Shown: positions 32,124 to 43,499 of the stretch, piece by piece
How positions within the stretch are numbered: position 1 is the first letter of the stretch
Layout: each line of letters begins with the position of its first letter
DNA from: Oncomelania hupensis
Lineage: Eukaryota; Mollusca; Gastropoda; Littorinimorpha; Pomatiopsidae
Assembly (NCBI GenBank): GCA_036898135.1
Contig: CM072522.1
Location: 34,670,451-34,734,450 of the forward strand
Length of the DNA: 64,000 nucleotides
Direction of reading: 5' to 3'
Translations under genes and position numbers: made by a program
The notes under the pieces: generated by a model
Told to the model about the DNA's origin: nothing
Databases searched by the model: none
The model's input: the letters and a program-made list of their open reading frames with translations, nothing else

Positions 32124-34129
32124 ATTTCTTCTACACACGCTGCACAATCTGGGGGCTCATTGTTTGCTGTCAGACCCATTAGCCCACAGTCATCAGCTGT
32201 CAAGTTCTCTTGTGCCTCAAACACTTCCCAAAGCGACGTCAGCGTGTGTGATCAAGACAGAAGAACAAAGAAAGAACAGCAACAGAAGACGGCACAATTA
32301 CACAAAGACGCAGGTGACTTATGTCAGAAGACATTCACGGAAGCTTCAGGTTTGACGAAACGCGAGTTGGAGCATACGGGAGAAAAAAGCGATGCGTGCA
32401 GTAAATCTTTCACATTTGCTAGATATTTGACGGCACATAAGCATACACATACTGTAGATAAAAACTATGTGTGCGATGTTTGTGACAAAGCTTACAATAG
32501 GGCCAGCAGTTTGAATCGGCACAAGTTGGTACACAAAGGCAAGAACTCTCACATATGTGATGTTTGTAATAAATCTTTCTGTTCCTCTTACTATTTGAAG
32601 GCACACAAGTTGATACATGCAGGCGAGAAAAATCATGTGTGCGATGTGTGCAGTAAATTTTTTATTCAGGCTAACGATTTGAAGTTGCATAAGCTTACTC
32701 ATACAGGAGAGAAAAATCATGTGTGTGAGGTTTGCGCTAAAGCTTTTGCTAGGGCTCACGCCTTGAAGGTGCATATGCTTACTCATACAGGAGAGAAAAG
32801 TCATGTGTGTGATGTTTGCACTAAAGCTTTCAGAAGTGTGGACTATTTGAAGTTGCATAAGCTTATTCATACAGGAGAGAAAAACCATAGGTGTGATGTG
32901 TGCAGTAAATCTTTCACTATGGCTAAGAATTTGAAGCTGCATAAACTTAGACACACAGGAGAGAAAAATCATGTGTGTGAGGTCTGCGCTAAAGCTTTTG
33001 CTAGGGCTCACTCCTTGAAGCTGCATATGCTTACTCATACAGAAGAAAAAAGTCATGTGTGTGAGGTTTGCGCTAAAGCTTTTGCTAGGGCTGACTCCTT
33101 GAAGGTGCATATGCTTACTCATACAGAAGAGACAAGTCATGTGTGTGATGTGTGCAGTAAATCTTTCATTCAGGCTAACGATTTGAAGTTGCATAAGCTT
33201 ACTCATACAGGAGAGAAAAACCATGTGTGTGATGTGTGCAGTAAATCTTTCACTATGGCTACACGTTTGAAGCTGCATAAACTTAGACACACAGGAGAGA
33301 AAAATCATGTGTGTGAGGTTTGCGCTAAAGCTTTTGCTAGGGCTGACTACTTGAAGGGGCATATGCTTACTCATACAGGAGAGAAAAGTCATGTAAAGCT
33401 TTCAGAAGTGTGGACTATTTGAAGTTGCATAAGCTTACTCATACAGGAGAGAAAAACCATGTGTGTGATGTGTGCAGTAAATCTTTCACTATAGCTAACA
33501 GTTTGAAGCTGCATAAACTTAAACACACGGGAGAGAAAAACCACGTTTGTGAGGTTTGTAATAAAGCTTTTACGCAGGCTAACCAACTGAAGGCACATAA
33601 ATTTACACACACAGGAGTGAAAAAACATGTGTGTGAGGTCTGCGCTAAAGCTTTTGGTAGGGCTGACTCCTTGAAGCTGCATAAACTTAAACACAGGGGA
33701 GAGAAAAACCATGTTTGTAAGGTTTGTAGTAAAGCTTTTACGCTGGCTCACCAATTGAGGGCACATAAACTTACACACACAGGGGAGAAAAATCATGTGT
33801 GTGAGGTTTGCACTAAAGCTTTTGCTTGGGCTGACTCCTTGAAGCTGCATAAACTTACACACACAGGGGAGAAAAATCATGTGTGTGAGGTTTGCGCTAA
33901 AGCTTTTGCTAGGGCTCACTACTTGAAGGTGCATAAGCGTACTCATACAACAGAGAAAAACCATATGTGTGATGTTTATAATAAAGCTTTCACTGGGGCT
34001 AGCTACTTGAAGGTACACTAGCGTAGTCATGCGGAAGAGAAGGGAAATCAAGCCTGTGATGTTTGTAATGAAACTTTCACTTTGGCTGAAGATTTGAAGC
34101 AACACATGTTGATGATACATGGAAGATAG
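32124..34129 (+). pseudogene. Gene 2 C2H2 zinc-finger exon, broken by frameshift
   Basis: It is paralogous to 1955-4486 with the same acceptor (AG 32122-32123), the same Ser/Gln-rich lead and the same two Cys-deficient first units. Eleven complete fingers follow. A 16-bp deletion at about 33395 (CATGT|AAAGC, compare 32806-32832) then shifts the frame, and the natural frame ends at a stop at 33420-33422. Downstream, in the old frame, six more complete fingers, one CDVY unit, a stop CAC TAG (34018-34020) where gene 1 has CAG, and a last finger remain. The product may be a shorter 11-finger protein rather than nothing, so 'pseudogene' is cautious. An in-frame GAT is added near the end. Confidence 0.85.
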
Positions 34130-34305
34130 TGGTAGTTTTGCTGAAAGCTTTATTCATCCGATTAATGTAAAAGTTCTACATTGCGAACATCAGTAGGCAA
34201 GCTCAAATATAGGTAATTATAAGCAGTAATAACCAAGAATTGAAAATGCCTTTTGTTATTGTTGTTGACGTTTGACACTTTATTGGCCATTTTTATCAGA
34301 AAATA

Positions 34306-34880
34306 CCCCCGTTGGGGTGCCGGGGGTTTCAGTATAAATAGTATCCCCACTTTCTGGAAATTTAGTGCTTTAAATTCCCACTGTCGCTGTCTTTCTCATT
34401 TGCTCTTTCTCATTCCTGTTCTTTTCTATCAATCTGCTATAATACCATCTTCTTCGCTAGTCCAGTCTCCTACCTTTTTTCTTGAAAACTCTTTCGGGAC
34501 AAGACTCCTTATTTGTGTATGAGGTCTGTTGGATCAGCTTGGGAATATTGGACGCTTTCTGCCAGGTGGTCACAAGGGCTTCCTGTGATGTTATTATTAA
34601 GCAATGTAGGCATTTTATATGTATGTGTTTTGTTGATAATTTATAATGATGTTTGTATTCTATTTTGTTTTTGTAAACGGGGGTTCGATAAGTTGGGGTG
34701 AAGCCTCAGCCGTCCCCTGCGTGGGATGTCTTTATTGTAAAGTGACTGGCTGGTGGAGAGCTTTCAGTTTTACCACTAGGGTTGTTTCAGCAGATCTTTT
34801 ATGCGGATCGGGGGTTGTCCGGTCCTGATTTGGCTCGGAAGAGTCCGCTGGACCTAAAGCAATAATAATGTAATGTTATG
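34306..34880 (+). mobile_element. R575 retroposon, 575 bp, with empty site in unit A
   Basis: The insertion is bounded by AT(C/G)AGAAAAT at both ends, a target duplication of about 10 bp. The empty site is intact at 4650-4662 of unit A. It begins with the CCCCCGTTGGGG hairpin and ends AATAATGTAATGTTATG. It therefore inserted after the units separated. Confidence 0.92.
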
Positions 34881-35444
34881 AGAAAATTCTGAGGCGGCTC
34901 CCCCGAGGAAGGCATACACAAACCCAGCCTACCTATTATCAGTTGTGTTTGTGAAATTTAGCTGGGGATTTGATAGTAAGTAATATTCAGAGAAACATAA
35001 CGCCCAGATCCTGGATCAGTCCCACCCATGCTGGATCAATCCCACACATGCTGGATCAGTCTCACACCTGTCAGGTACCATTGGTTAGTAGTTGGTGGAC
35101 AAGGCAAGTTAGTCCCGCCTTAAACCACTCAACCACATCGCTGGTATTTAAATTGAATTTTTTTTTTAATGAAATGAAGTGAGAAAAAAAAAAGGGAATT
35201 TATTTGGTAAGAATAAAGAAATCGTGTGATGTTTGTAATGATTTTTTTAAAATAATGGCTGTTTGATGAAACACATGTTGGTACATATAGAAAAGTCGAA
35301 TTATGGACATGCAATATTATTATAGAGTAATCAAAGAATCATAAAATGAAGAGAAAAAAATTGACATTTGTTTTAAATTGCTCCGTGACTGGCAGTGATT
35401 TGCATAGTTAATCTTATATTCCATATTGTGTTGTATTGTCATAA
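34881..35444 (+). other. 3' flank of gene 2, paralogous to 4660-5312
   Basis: It contains about three GCTGGATCAGTCCCAC repeats and the conserved AATAAA at 35212-35217. No gene. Confidence 0.6.
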
Positions 35445-35552
35445 CCCACATTGGGGTGCCAGGGTTTTCTGTATAAATAGTATCCCCACTTTGTGGATAT
35501 GTGTGTACTTTAAATTACCACTGTTTCTGTCATTCTCATTTGTTGTTTTTCG

Positions 35553-37012
35553 TAGGCAATTTATACAGCGCTTTCCAAAATCACAAAGTGCTTTACACAA
35601 ACAAATACCCCCTTTGGGGTGCCGGGGGTTTCAGTATAAATAGTATCCCCACTTTCTGGAAATCTAGTGCTTTAAATTCCCACTGTCGCTGTCTTTCTCA
35701 TTTGCTCTTTCTCAGTCCTGCTTTGTTCTATCAATCTGCTATACTATCGACTTCTTTGCTAGACCAGTCTCCTACCTTTTTTCTTGAAAACTCTCCGGGA
35801 CAAGACTCCTTATTCGTGTAAGAGGTCTGTTGGATCAGCTTGGCAATATTGGACGCTTTCTGCCAGGTGGTTACTAGGGCTTCCTATGATGTTATTATTT
35901 AGCAATGTAGGCATTTTATATGTGTTTTGTTCATAATTTATAATGATGTTTGTATTCTATTTTGTTTTTGTAAACGGGGGTTCGATAAGTTGGGGTGAAG
36001 CTTCAGCCGTCCCCTGCGTCGGATGTCTTTATTGTAAAGTGACTGGCTGGTGGAGAGCTTTCGGTTTTACCACTAGGGCTGTTTCGGCAGATCTTTTATG
36101 CGGATCGGGGGTTGTCCGGTCCTGATTTGGCTCGGAAGAGTCCGCTGGACCTAAAGCAACAATTATGTAATGTAATGTAATGTACACAAACAAATATAAA
36201 CACAACATGCGTATATTGGTCAATAACACACAACCACATACACACCCCAACACCAAAAATAACAAACAGCACTCATGGCACCTGGAAAAAGGCCTCTATA
36301 AAAAGATACGTCTTCAAGTTCATTTTAAAAGACGCTAGTGAATGACTGTGATGGACGGACTGAGGTAGCAAGTTCCAGGTCTGAACGGAAAAAACAAAAT
36401 GAAGGCTCGACTACCGTTTCTCACCCTGTGGTATTCTGGTACACGGAACATCCTTTCGTCTGCAGACGAGCGGAGAGACCGAGAAGGAACATAGACAGTC
36501 AAGAAGTTGGGAAAGTCAGCTAGGAGCAGTTCCAGGAGATGTGGTGGTAGCAAAGACATGAGGTTTTTATATTTAACTTCGTTGTTCACCTGAGGAGCCA
36601 GTGTAGTTCTTGAAAGAGAGGCCGTGCCAATGCTGTGATTTCCGTGCTTTGAAGATGAGGTTTAGCTGCAAAGTTTTGGACTTGCTGAAGAGGTCTAAGG
36701 ACTTCTGTGTGCAACCCAAAAGGAGTGAATTACAATAATCCAATCTAGACAGAATGCATGCGCTAACTAGTGTTTTTTGTTGCTGCTTGTGAGATATGTC
36801 AAATGGAGCTCATGCGTCTAAATTCAAGTATGCAATCTGACAAGTTTTTGCAATGTGTTGCTGCATGGAGAGATCCTGTTCGAGAAAAATCCCAAGGTCG
36901 CGAACAGTGTCAGAAAAATAAATAGAAGTAGTTCCAACTGTTTAATCAAATTTTTCAAACTAGTGCGGCAGTTTTATGATCCACTAACTACTGCTCTCTT
37001 GAATTTTTACAG
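35553..37012 (-). mobile_element. L2-like LINE 3' region and other LINE scraps (with R575 inside)
   Basis: Minus-strand sequence at 36340-36620 encodes a degraded L2-type RT C-terminus (ELHWL, VPSRSLRSS, SRAF). It runs on to a 3' region with TTTATACAGCGCTTTCC at 35553-35600, interrupted by an R575 copy at 35608-36182. A plus-strand scrap of another LINE (IKFFKLVRQFYDPLT) lies at 36940-37005. Unit A lacks the whole block. Confidence 0.75.
35608..36182 (+). mobile_element. R575 retroposon with perfect 14-bp target duplication
   Basis: It is exactly 575 bp, flanked by TACACAAACAAATA at 35594-35607 and 36183-36196. It ends in a TAATG-type tail. It gives the cleanest definition of the family ends. 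Confidence 0.95.
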
Positions 37013-37131
37013 TTCGTCACAAGATGCTGTTGTTTGGCAATGTAGGCGTTTTTGTATGTGTGTATTTTGTTGATGTTTTATAATGATGTTTGTGTTCTGT
37101 TTTGTTTTTGTAAACAGGCGTTCAATAAATC

Positions 37132-37709
37132 CCCCCGTTGGGGTGCCGGGGGTTTCAGTATAAATAGTATCCCCACTTTCTGGAAATTTAGTGCTGTAAA
37201 TTCCCACTGTCGCTTTCTTTCTCATTTGCTCTTTCTTATTCCTGCTTTGTTCTATCAATCTGCTATCTTCTTCTTAGCTAGACCAGTCACCTACCTTTTT
37301 TCTTGAAAACTCTTCCGGGACAAGACTCTTCATTTGTGTATGAGGTCTGTTGGATCAGCTTGGGAATATTGGACGCTTTCTGCCAGGTGGTCACTAGGGC
37401 TTCCTATGATGTTATTATTTTGCAATGTAGGCATTTTATATGTATTGTGTTTTGTTGATAATTTATAATGATGTTTGTATTCTATTTTGTTTTTGTAAAC
37501 GGGGGTTTGATAACTTAAAGTACAGCCTCAGCGTCCCCGGCGGGGGGTGTCTTTATTGTAAAGTGACTGGCTGGTGGAGAGCTTTCAGTTTTACCACTAG
37601 AGTTATTTCGGCAGATCTTTTATGCGGTTTGAGGTTGTCTGGTCCTGATTTGGCTCAGAAGAGTCAGCTGGACCTAAAGCAATAATCATGTAATGTAATG
37701 TAATGTAAT
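37132..37709 (+). mobile_element. R575 copy nested in an older R575 copy
   Basis: It inserts into TTC(A/G)ATAAAT of an older copy, whose 5' half lies at 37013-37131 and 3' part at 37710-37905. It ends in four TAATG units. It is orthologous to 5477-6041. Confidence 0.8.
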
Positions 37710-37907
37710 GTTCGATAAATTAGAGTATAGCCTCATCGTCCCCTGCGTGGGATGATTTTATTGTAAAGTGACTGGCTGTTGAAGTGCCTTCAGTGTTACC
37801 ACTAGGGTTGTTTCGGCATGTCTTTTATGCGGATCAGGGGCGAGTCGTCTTCCAGCAAAGTTGTGGTCTTGATTTTGTGGTCCTGATTCGGCTATAAAGG
37901 TCCTGTG

Positions 37908-38570
37908 GTGCCGGGGGTTTCAGTATAAATAGTATCCCCACTTTCTGGAAATTTAGTGCTTTAAATTCCCACTGTCGCTGTTTTTCTCCTTTGTTCTTTC
38001 TCATTCCTACTTTGTTTTATCAATCTACTATTTTATCTTCTTCTTCGCCAGACCAGTTACCTTCCTTTTTTCTTGAAAACTCTTCTGGAACAAAACTCCT
38101 CATTTGCGTGTGAGGTTTGTTGGATCAGCTTGGGAATATTGGTTTGCTTTCTGCCAGGTGGTCACTGGGGCTTCCTATGTTATTATTTGTCAATGTCGGC
38201 ATTTTATATGTATGTGTTTTGTTGATATTTTATAATGATGTTTGTATTCTATTTTGTTTTTGTAAACGGGGGTTTGATAAATTAGAGTATAGCCTCAGCG
38301 TCCCCTGCGTGGGATGTCTTTATTGTAAAGTGACCGGCTGGTGGAGTGCATTCAGTGTTACCGCTAGGGTTGTTTCGGCAGATGTTTTATGCGGATCAGG
38401 GGTGTCCTCTTTCAGCGAAGTTATAGTGTTGATTTTTTGGTCCTGATTTGGCTCGGAAGAATCTGCTGGACCTAAAGCAATAACCGTGTAATGTAATGTA
38501 ATGTAAGGTCCTGTTTTGGCTCGGAAGAGTCCGCTGGACCTAAAGCAATAATCATGTAATGTAATGTCAC
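37908..38570 (+). mobile_element. R575 copy plus extra tail
   Basis: It is the counterpart of 6236-6901, with about the same ends and the same second partial tail (38512-38568). Confidence 0.75.
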
Positions 38571-39494
38571 AAGAGGCCGTCATATTAAACATACTAAAAC
38601 TTTTGTTCAATACCCCGCCAATTCAAGCAGTTTTGTTTGTTTGTAAAATAATAGTACCTACGCGTCCTGATTAATGTAAAAGAAAAAATATACAATTTTT
38701 TTGAAGATCATTTGATTGTTGTAGCTGTGGGAAAATGTCTATACATCACTGATATCGACTTTATTATAATACACCCCAGAAAATGTGTTTGTGAATGCAT
38801 GTTAGTATTGACATGTACGTTTATTCTGTTTTCTTTAATGAATTGATTAACATTGTTATTTGTTTCGATTTTTTTAATATGTATTAATTTCTTTATATGC
38901 ATGTGTGTGCAGTGATGTCGTTTTGTTCAGCAAATCGGCCATTCACCGATAAAATTCCAAAAAGTTCAAAAGACTCATGTTCTGATTGGTCCGCTGTCCT
39001 AAGGTTTTATGCCACCCTTTGTCTGTTTTTTGTTTGCTTGTCTCATGTCTGTTTCGTTTTTATTCTGGCCATATTAATTTCCTATCGGATAAATAAAGGT
39101 GTTATATGAGTTATTGTTGAACATCGCGTTTCGTAAGCTCCATGCAGACGACACATGCATCAACAGAGAGATTTAGAGTAACTCCCCTTGTTGCGAACAA
39201 CGTGCTTCCGGCAATAAAACTTTTCGTTTTCGAAATGCCGCCAAAAAAGAAACCGAAACTTGTCAATGGCCTCTCGTATGGTGTTGGAAAGATGTCAAAA
39301 TGATGGCTGAAAGATTTTCAAAATGTCCTAAAGGTTTGTGACTGATTTGGACAAATGGCCTATGCTGGAAATTTCTAGCAACATTACTGTATGTGTATAA
39401 AGGTATATATATAATCTTACATTTCTTTTTTTTTTTTTAGTTTTTACTGATGTTGTTGCATGTATGGACTAAGGAAAATATATCTTTTTTATTA
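38571..39494. other. Unannotated spacer, unit B
   Basis: It is paralogous to 6902-7834. No gene or RNA seen. Confidence 0.5.
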
Positions 39495-40300
39495 TTCAGA
39501 GTATAAAGTTGTATTGTATTGAATTGTTCTGTATTGTATTTTATTGAACTGTACTGTGTTGTATTGAATTGTACTGTATGAATTGTATTGAATTGTACAG
39601 TATTGTATTGATTTGTACTATATTGAATTGAAGTGTACCATATTGTATTGTATTGAATTATTCTATATTGATTTGTACTGTATTGTATAGAATTGTACTG
39701 TATTCCATTGTACTGTAATATATTGAATTGAACTGTATTAATTGTATTGAATTGTACTGTATTAATTGTATTGAATTGTACTGTATTGAATTGAATTGTA
39801 TTGTATTGTACTGCATTAATTGAATGTATTGAATTGTACTGTATTGAATTGTACTGTATTGGATTGTAACATAAGATAAGATAAGACAACTTTATTATCT
39901 TTTACAAGAAATTACTTTGTGGTGTAAAATTACAATCAACAAGGAATAAACATCACAATAATAATAACAACAATCATAATGACAATGAGGATAAAAATGC
40001 ACAGTCACATATGAATATAATGCATGCTAACATTAAACGACTGCAAACGACGATTGTACTGTATTGAATTGTACTGTAATGTATTGAATTGTACTGTATT
40101 GAACTGAATTGTACTGCATTGAACTGAATTGAATTGTACTGTAGTGTATTGTATTGAATAGTACTGTATTGAATTGAATTACATTGAATTGAATTACATT
40201 GAATTGAATTACATTGAATTGAATTACATTGAATTGAATTGTACCAAACTGTATTGTATTGAATTGTACTGTATTGTATTGAATTGAATTGAAATGTATT
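39495..40300. repeat. Degenerate 10-bp minisatellite, unit B, with an inserted element
   Basis: Same repeat as 7835-8415. A separate ~185-bp insertion at about 39870-40052 starts with (ATAAG)n and CAACTTTATTATC, which looks like the tail of a LINE or SINE in minus orientation. Confidence 0.88.
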
Positions 40301-41362
40301 GTAAATATAAACAGATAACCACGAACTACACCCCGCTCTTAACTCCCCTATTTTGGCACTCTTTGATTAAGTCCAATGGCTGCAAGAGACTGAAGGTAAA
40401 ACCCGTTCCTTGGTGAACACTTTATTCAAACGCTATAAGATCTTGATTGGCAAATTGCTAGCAGTAAAATTACATTAATTCATAATTAAAGAATTTAAAA
40501 TATTAACCAAAACATACAGTTTGAAGTTAGAAAGCAGCATTTGTACTATTTTGTTCCTTTCTCCTTTTTCTTTAGCCTACAGCCCCATGCAGCAGGGGGC
40601 ACAGTTGGCTCATGCTGTGGTGTACACAACGCCAAAACAATGGAAGTATTGAATTCCAAGTGATAGCACTGCAGACAGTATAAGGCGGTGGTTCAAACCC
40701 TTGGACGGCTTGGAGTGCAGAAACAGAAATGACGTGGACAGTTTGGTTCAGCGGTATACTCAAAAAGGGCAAAAACAAATCAAGTATTGAACGTCAAGTG
40801 ACAACATTGCAGCCTTTACAGGCAGTGGTTTAAATCCCATTGACAGCCTGGAGTTAAACATTTTGGGGGCTAAAAGAGGACTTTTAGAACAAAAAAGTAC
40901 TGTTTTTAGTCCTCAAAATAATCCCCAAATGCACCAGGTTGCACAGATTTTAACCATTATTTTCCCATTTTTCAAGGAGGGGGCATGCCCCCAGACCCTT
41001 CATAGTTCACTCGCATGCTCGCAGGCTGGCGCTTGTGAATTCGCCACTTCGCATTCATGGTTTCAGGGAAGAGTGCACACACCCCAATAATGGCAAAAGC
41101 AGCCCCTGTATACATGTTATTATTCAAAGAACTAGTATTCTAAAGATTGTAGTGTTTAATTTTTTTTTTTTTTGCTTGTTGGTGGTAATTATTATTTTTG
41201 TTTTGCATGGCTGGAAACAGCAATGAGATCACTTGAAAGAATAAATTGTTTATGTCTGAACAGGGTTGTACATTGACTTCATTATTATTATTATTATTAT
41301 TATTGTTATTATTATTATTATATTTATATTTAACTCCTCTCTCTCTCACTCTCTCTCTCTAC
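40301..41362. other. Spacer, unit B, paralogous to 8416-9461
   Basis: It holds the same GGGGGCATGCCCCC palindrome, (ATT)n and (CT)n tracts. No exon. Confidence 0.5.
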
Positions 41363-42235
41363 CCCCTTTGGGGTGGCGGGGTTTTCTGTATAAACAGTAT
41401 CCTTACCTTTGAGGAAATTTAGTGCTTTAAATTACCATGTGCTGTTTCTGTCATTATTTGTTCTTTCTTGTTCCTAATCTGTTCCATCAGTCTACCATCT
41501 TCTTCGCTAGACCCGTCACTTACCTTTTTTCTTGAAAATTTTTTCCCAAACTCCTCATTTTTTGTACAGGGTCCGTTGGGTCAGCTTGGGGATATTGTCC
41601 CTAGTGGGGGTGCTGGGTGTTTCTGTATAAATAGTATCCCACTTTCTGGAAATGTAGTGCTTTAAATTCCCACTGTCGCTGTCTTTGTCCTTTGTTCATG
41701 AATTCTCATTCCTATTCTGTTCTGTCAATCTACTATCTTCTTCGCTAGACCAGTCACCCATCTTTTTTCTTAAAAAACTCCCAAAACTTCTCATTTGTGT
41801 ATGGGGTCTGTTGGGTAAGCATCCGGTCCTGATTTGGCTCGGAAGAGTCCGCTGGACCTAAAGCAATAATCATGTAATGTAATGGGTAAGTGTGGGGATA
41901 TTGGACACTTTCTGTCAAATGGTCACTATAGCTTTCTATGGTATTATTTAGCAATGGAGGTATTTAATTTGTATGTTTTGTTAATATTTTACAATGATGT
42001 TTATATTCTATTTTGTATTTGTAAACGAAGATTCAATAAATTAGAATAAAGCTTCAGCGTCCCTTTCATGGGATGCCTTTAGTGTAAGTGACCGCTGGTG
42101 GAGTGCCTTCTGTGTTGCCATTAGGGTTGTTTCAGCAGATCTTTTATATGAGTCGGGAGTAAGTCTTCTTTCCACTAGGTTGTGGTCCTGATTTGGCTAT
42201 TGTAGTCTGCTAGACCATATAAACAATGATTAACT
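41363..42235 (+). mobile_element. Nested, diverged R575 copies, unit B
   Basis: Same nested arrangement as 9462-10330. The inner tail at 41820-41885 contains CTCGGAAGAGTCCGCTGGAC followed by CATGTAATGTAATG. Confidence 0.7.
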
Positions 42236-43335
42236 AACTCTCTCTCTCATGTCCACACATAGAAATATTGCGCACACACACGCACACTTGGGCACACACA
42301 TAAATATTGCAATATTGCACACACACTCTTTGAGACTAGTAGGGCCTGCCTCATCTGCCTGAAAAGAAAATCTGATTAATATAACGCCATATATATTTAA
42401 AAGGCCCTATACCAGCCTCAAAACAATTAAATTCCATATTCGTGCCTGGTTTCATATCGCGGGTCTAGAGGAAAACTATTCTAAGTGACTTTTTTGAAAT
42501 TTTACAGGAGAAGCAAAAAATCTTCCTATTTCAATAAAAAGTAATTTTATGGTCTGAAACCCATATATGTAGGAGATAAATGGATCGTGGTCTGTTTTTG
42601 ACAATACTTTTCTCAAAAATCTTTTCCTATCTTGTTAAAATTAAAAAAATGCCACTTAGAATATTTTCCTTCTGTAAAATAGTATGAGTAAAACTACTCT
42701 ATCTGCCACATAGAATAGTTTTCCATTGAAAATGTTGAAAATTTAATGGAAAACTATTTTATGTGTCAGAAAGAATAGTTTTCTTCCATTGCTGAGAAAA
42801 GTAAAGAAAAGAAAATTATTGTAAGAGTCAAATAGCATACTTTTCCTCTCGAAAAATTATGAAAACTGAGGGGAAAAAACACAGCAAACAACTTACACAT
42901 GATACACTTACAATAGTTTTCTGTAACAAACAAAAGAACGAGAAAAAGCAACACTGTATATTCATCTTCAAAAACGAGTTCCCAATTTTATTCAAACCAA
43001 ATACAAAACCATAACCTTATCTTCATTTTCCAAAGTACCATTAACATAAAATAACTAAAATCATATTAGACATAAGTCGTTATGTACTACTCTTGTACCA
43101 CTACTACTCATGTATTTTATTAGTGCACTAATAAAATAATGACAACGTGTTATGCAGCTACCAAAATGAAACAGCATTGATAAAGTGAACAAGACTGGTC
43201 AAATTACACTGCATTAATACACAAACAGACTTTTATTTCGATCTAGTACAAATGGAGCATTGCCTGTTGCGCTCTCTGAGTATGATGCACTTCGTGAATA
43301 AAACTTTCAACAGTCATCAACGAACTGGCTTTGTG

Positions 43336-43346
43336 GGGGGGGGGGG

Positions 43347-43424
<78 letters not shown>
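43336..43424. repeat. (G)n followed by (GA)n microsatellite
   Basis: A run of about 13 G is followed by about 37 GA units, just before the Ty3-type fragment. Confidence 0.95.
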
Positions 43425-43427
<3 letters not shown>

Positions 43428-43499
43428 TGTGAGAATTCTTCATCACACCCTAGCCTCCATCACTTTATCATCTTCTCTCCAACATCCAACACCACTACA

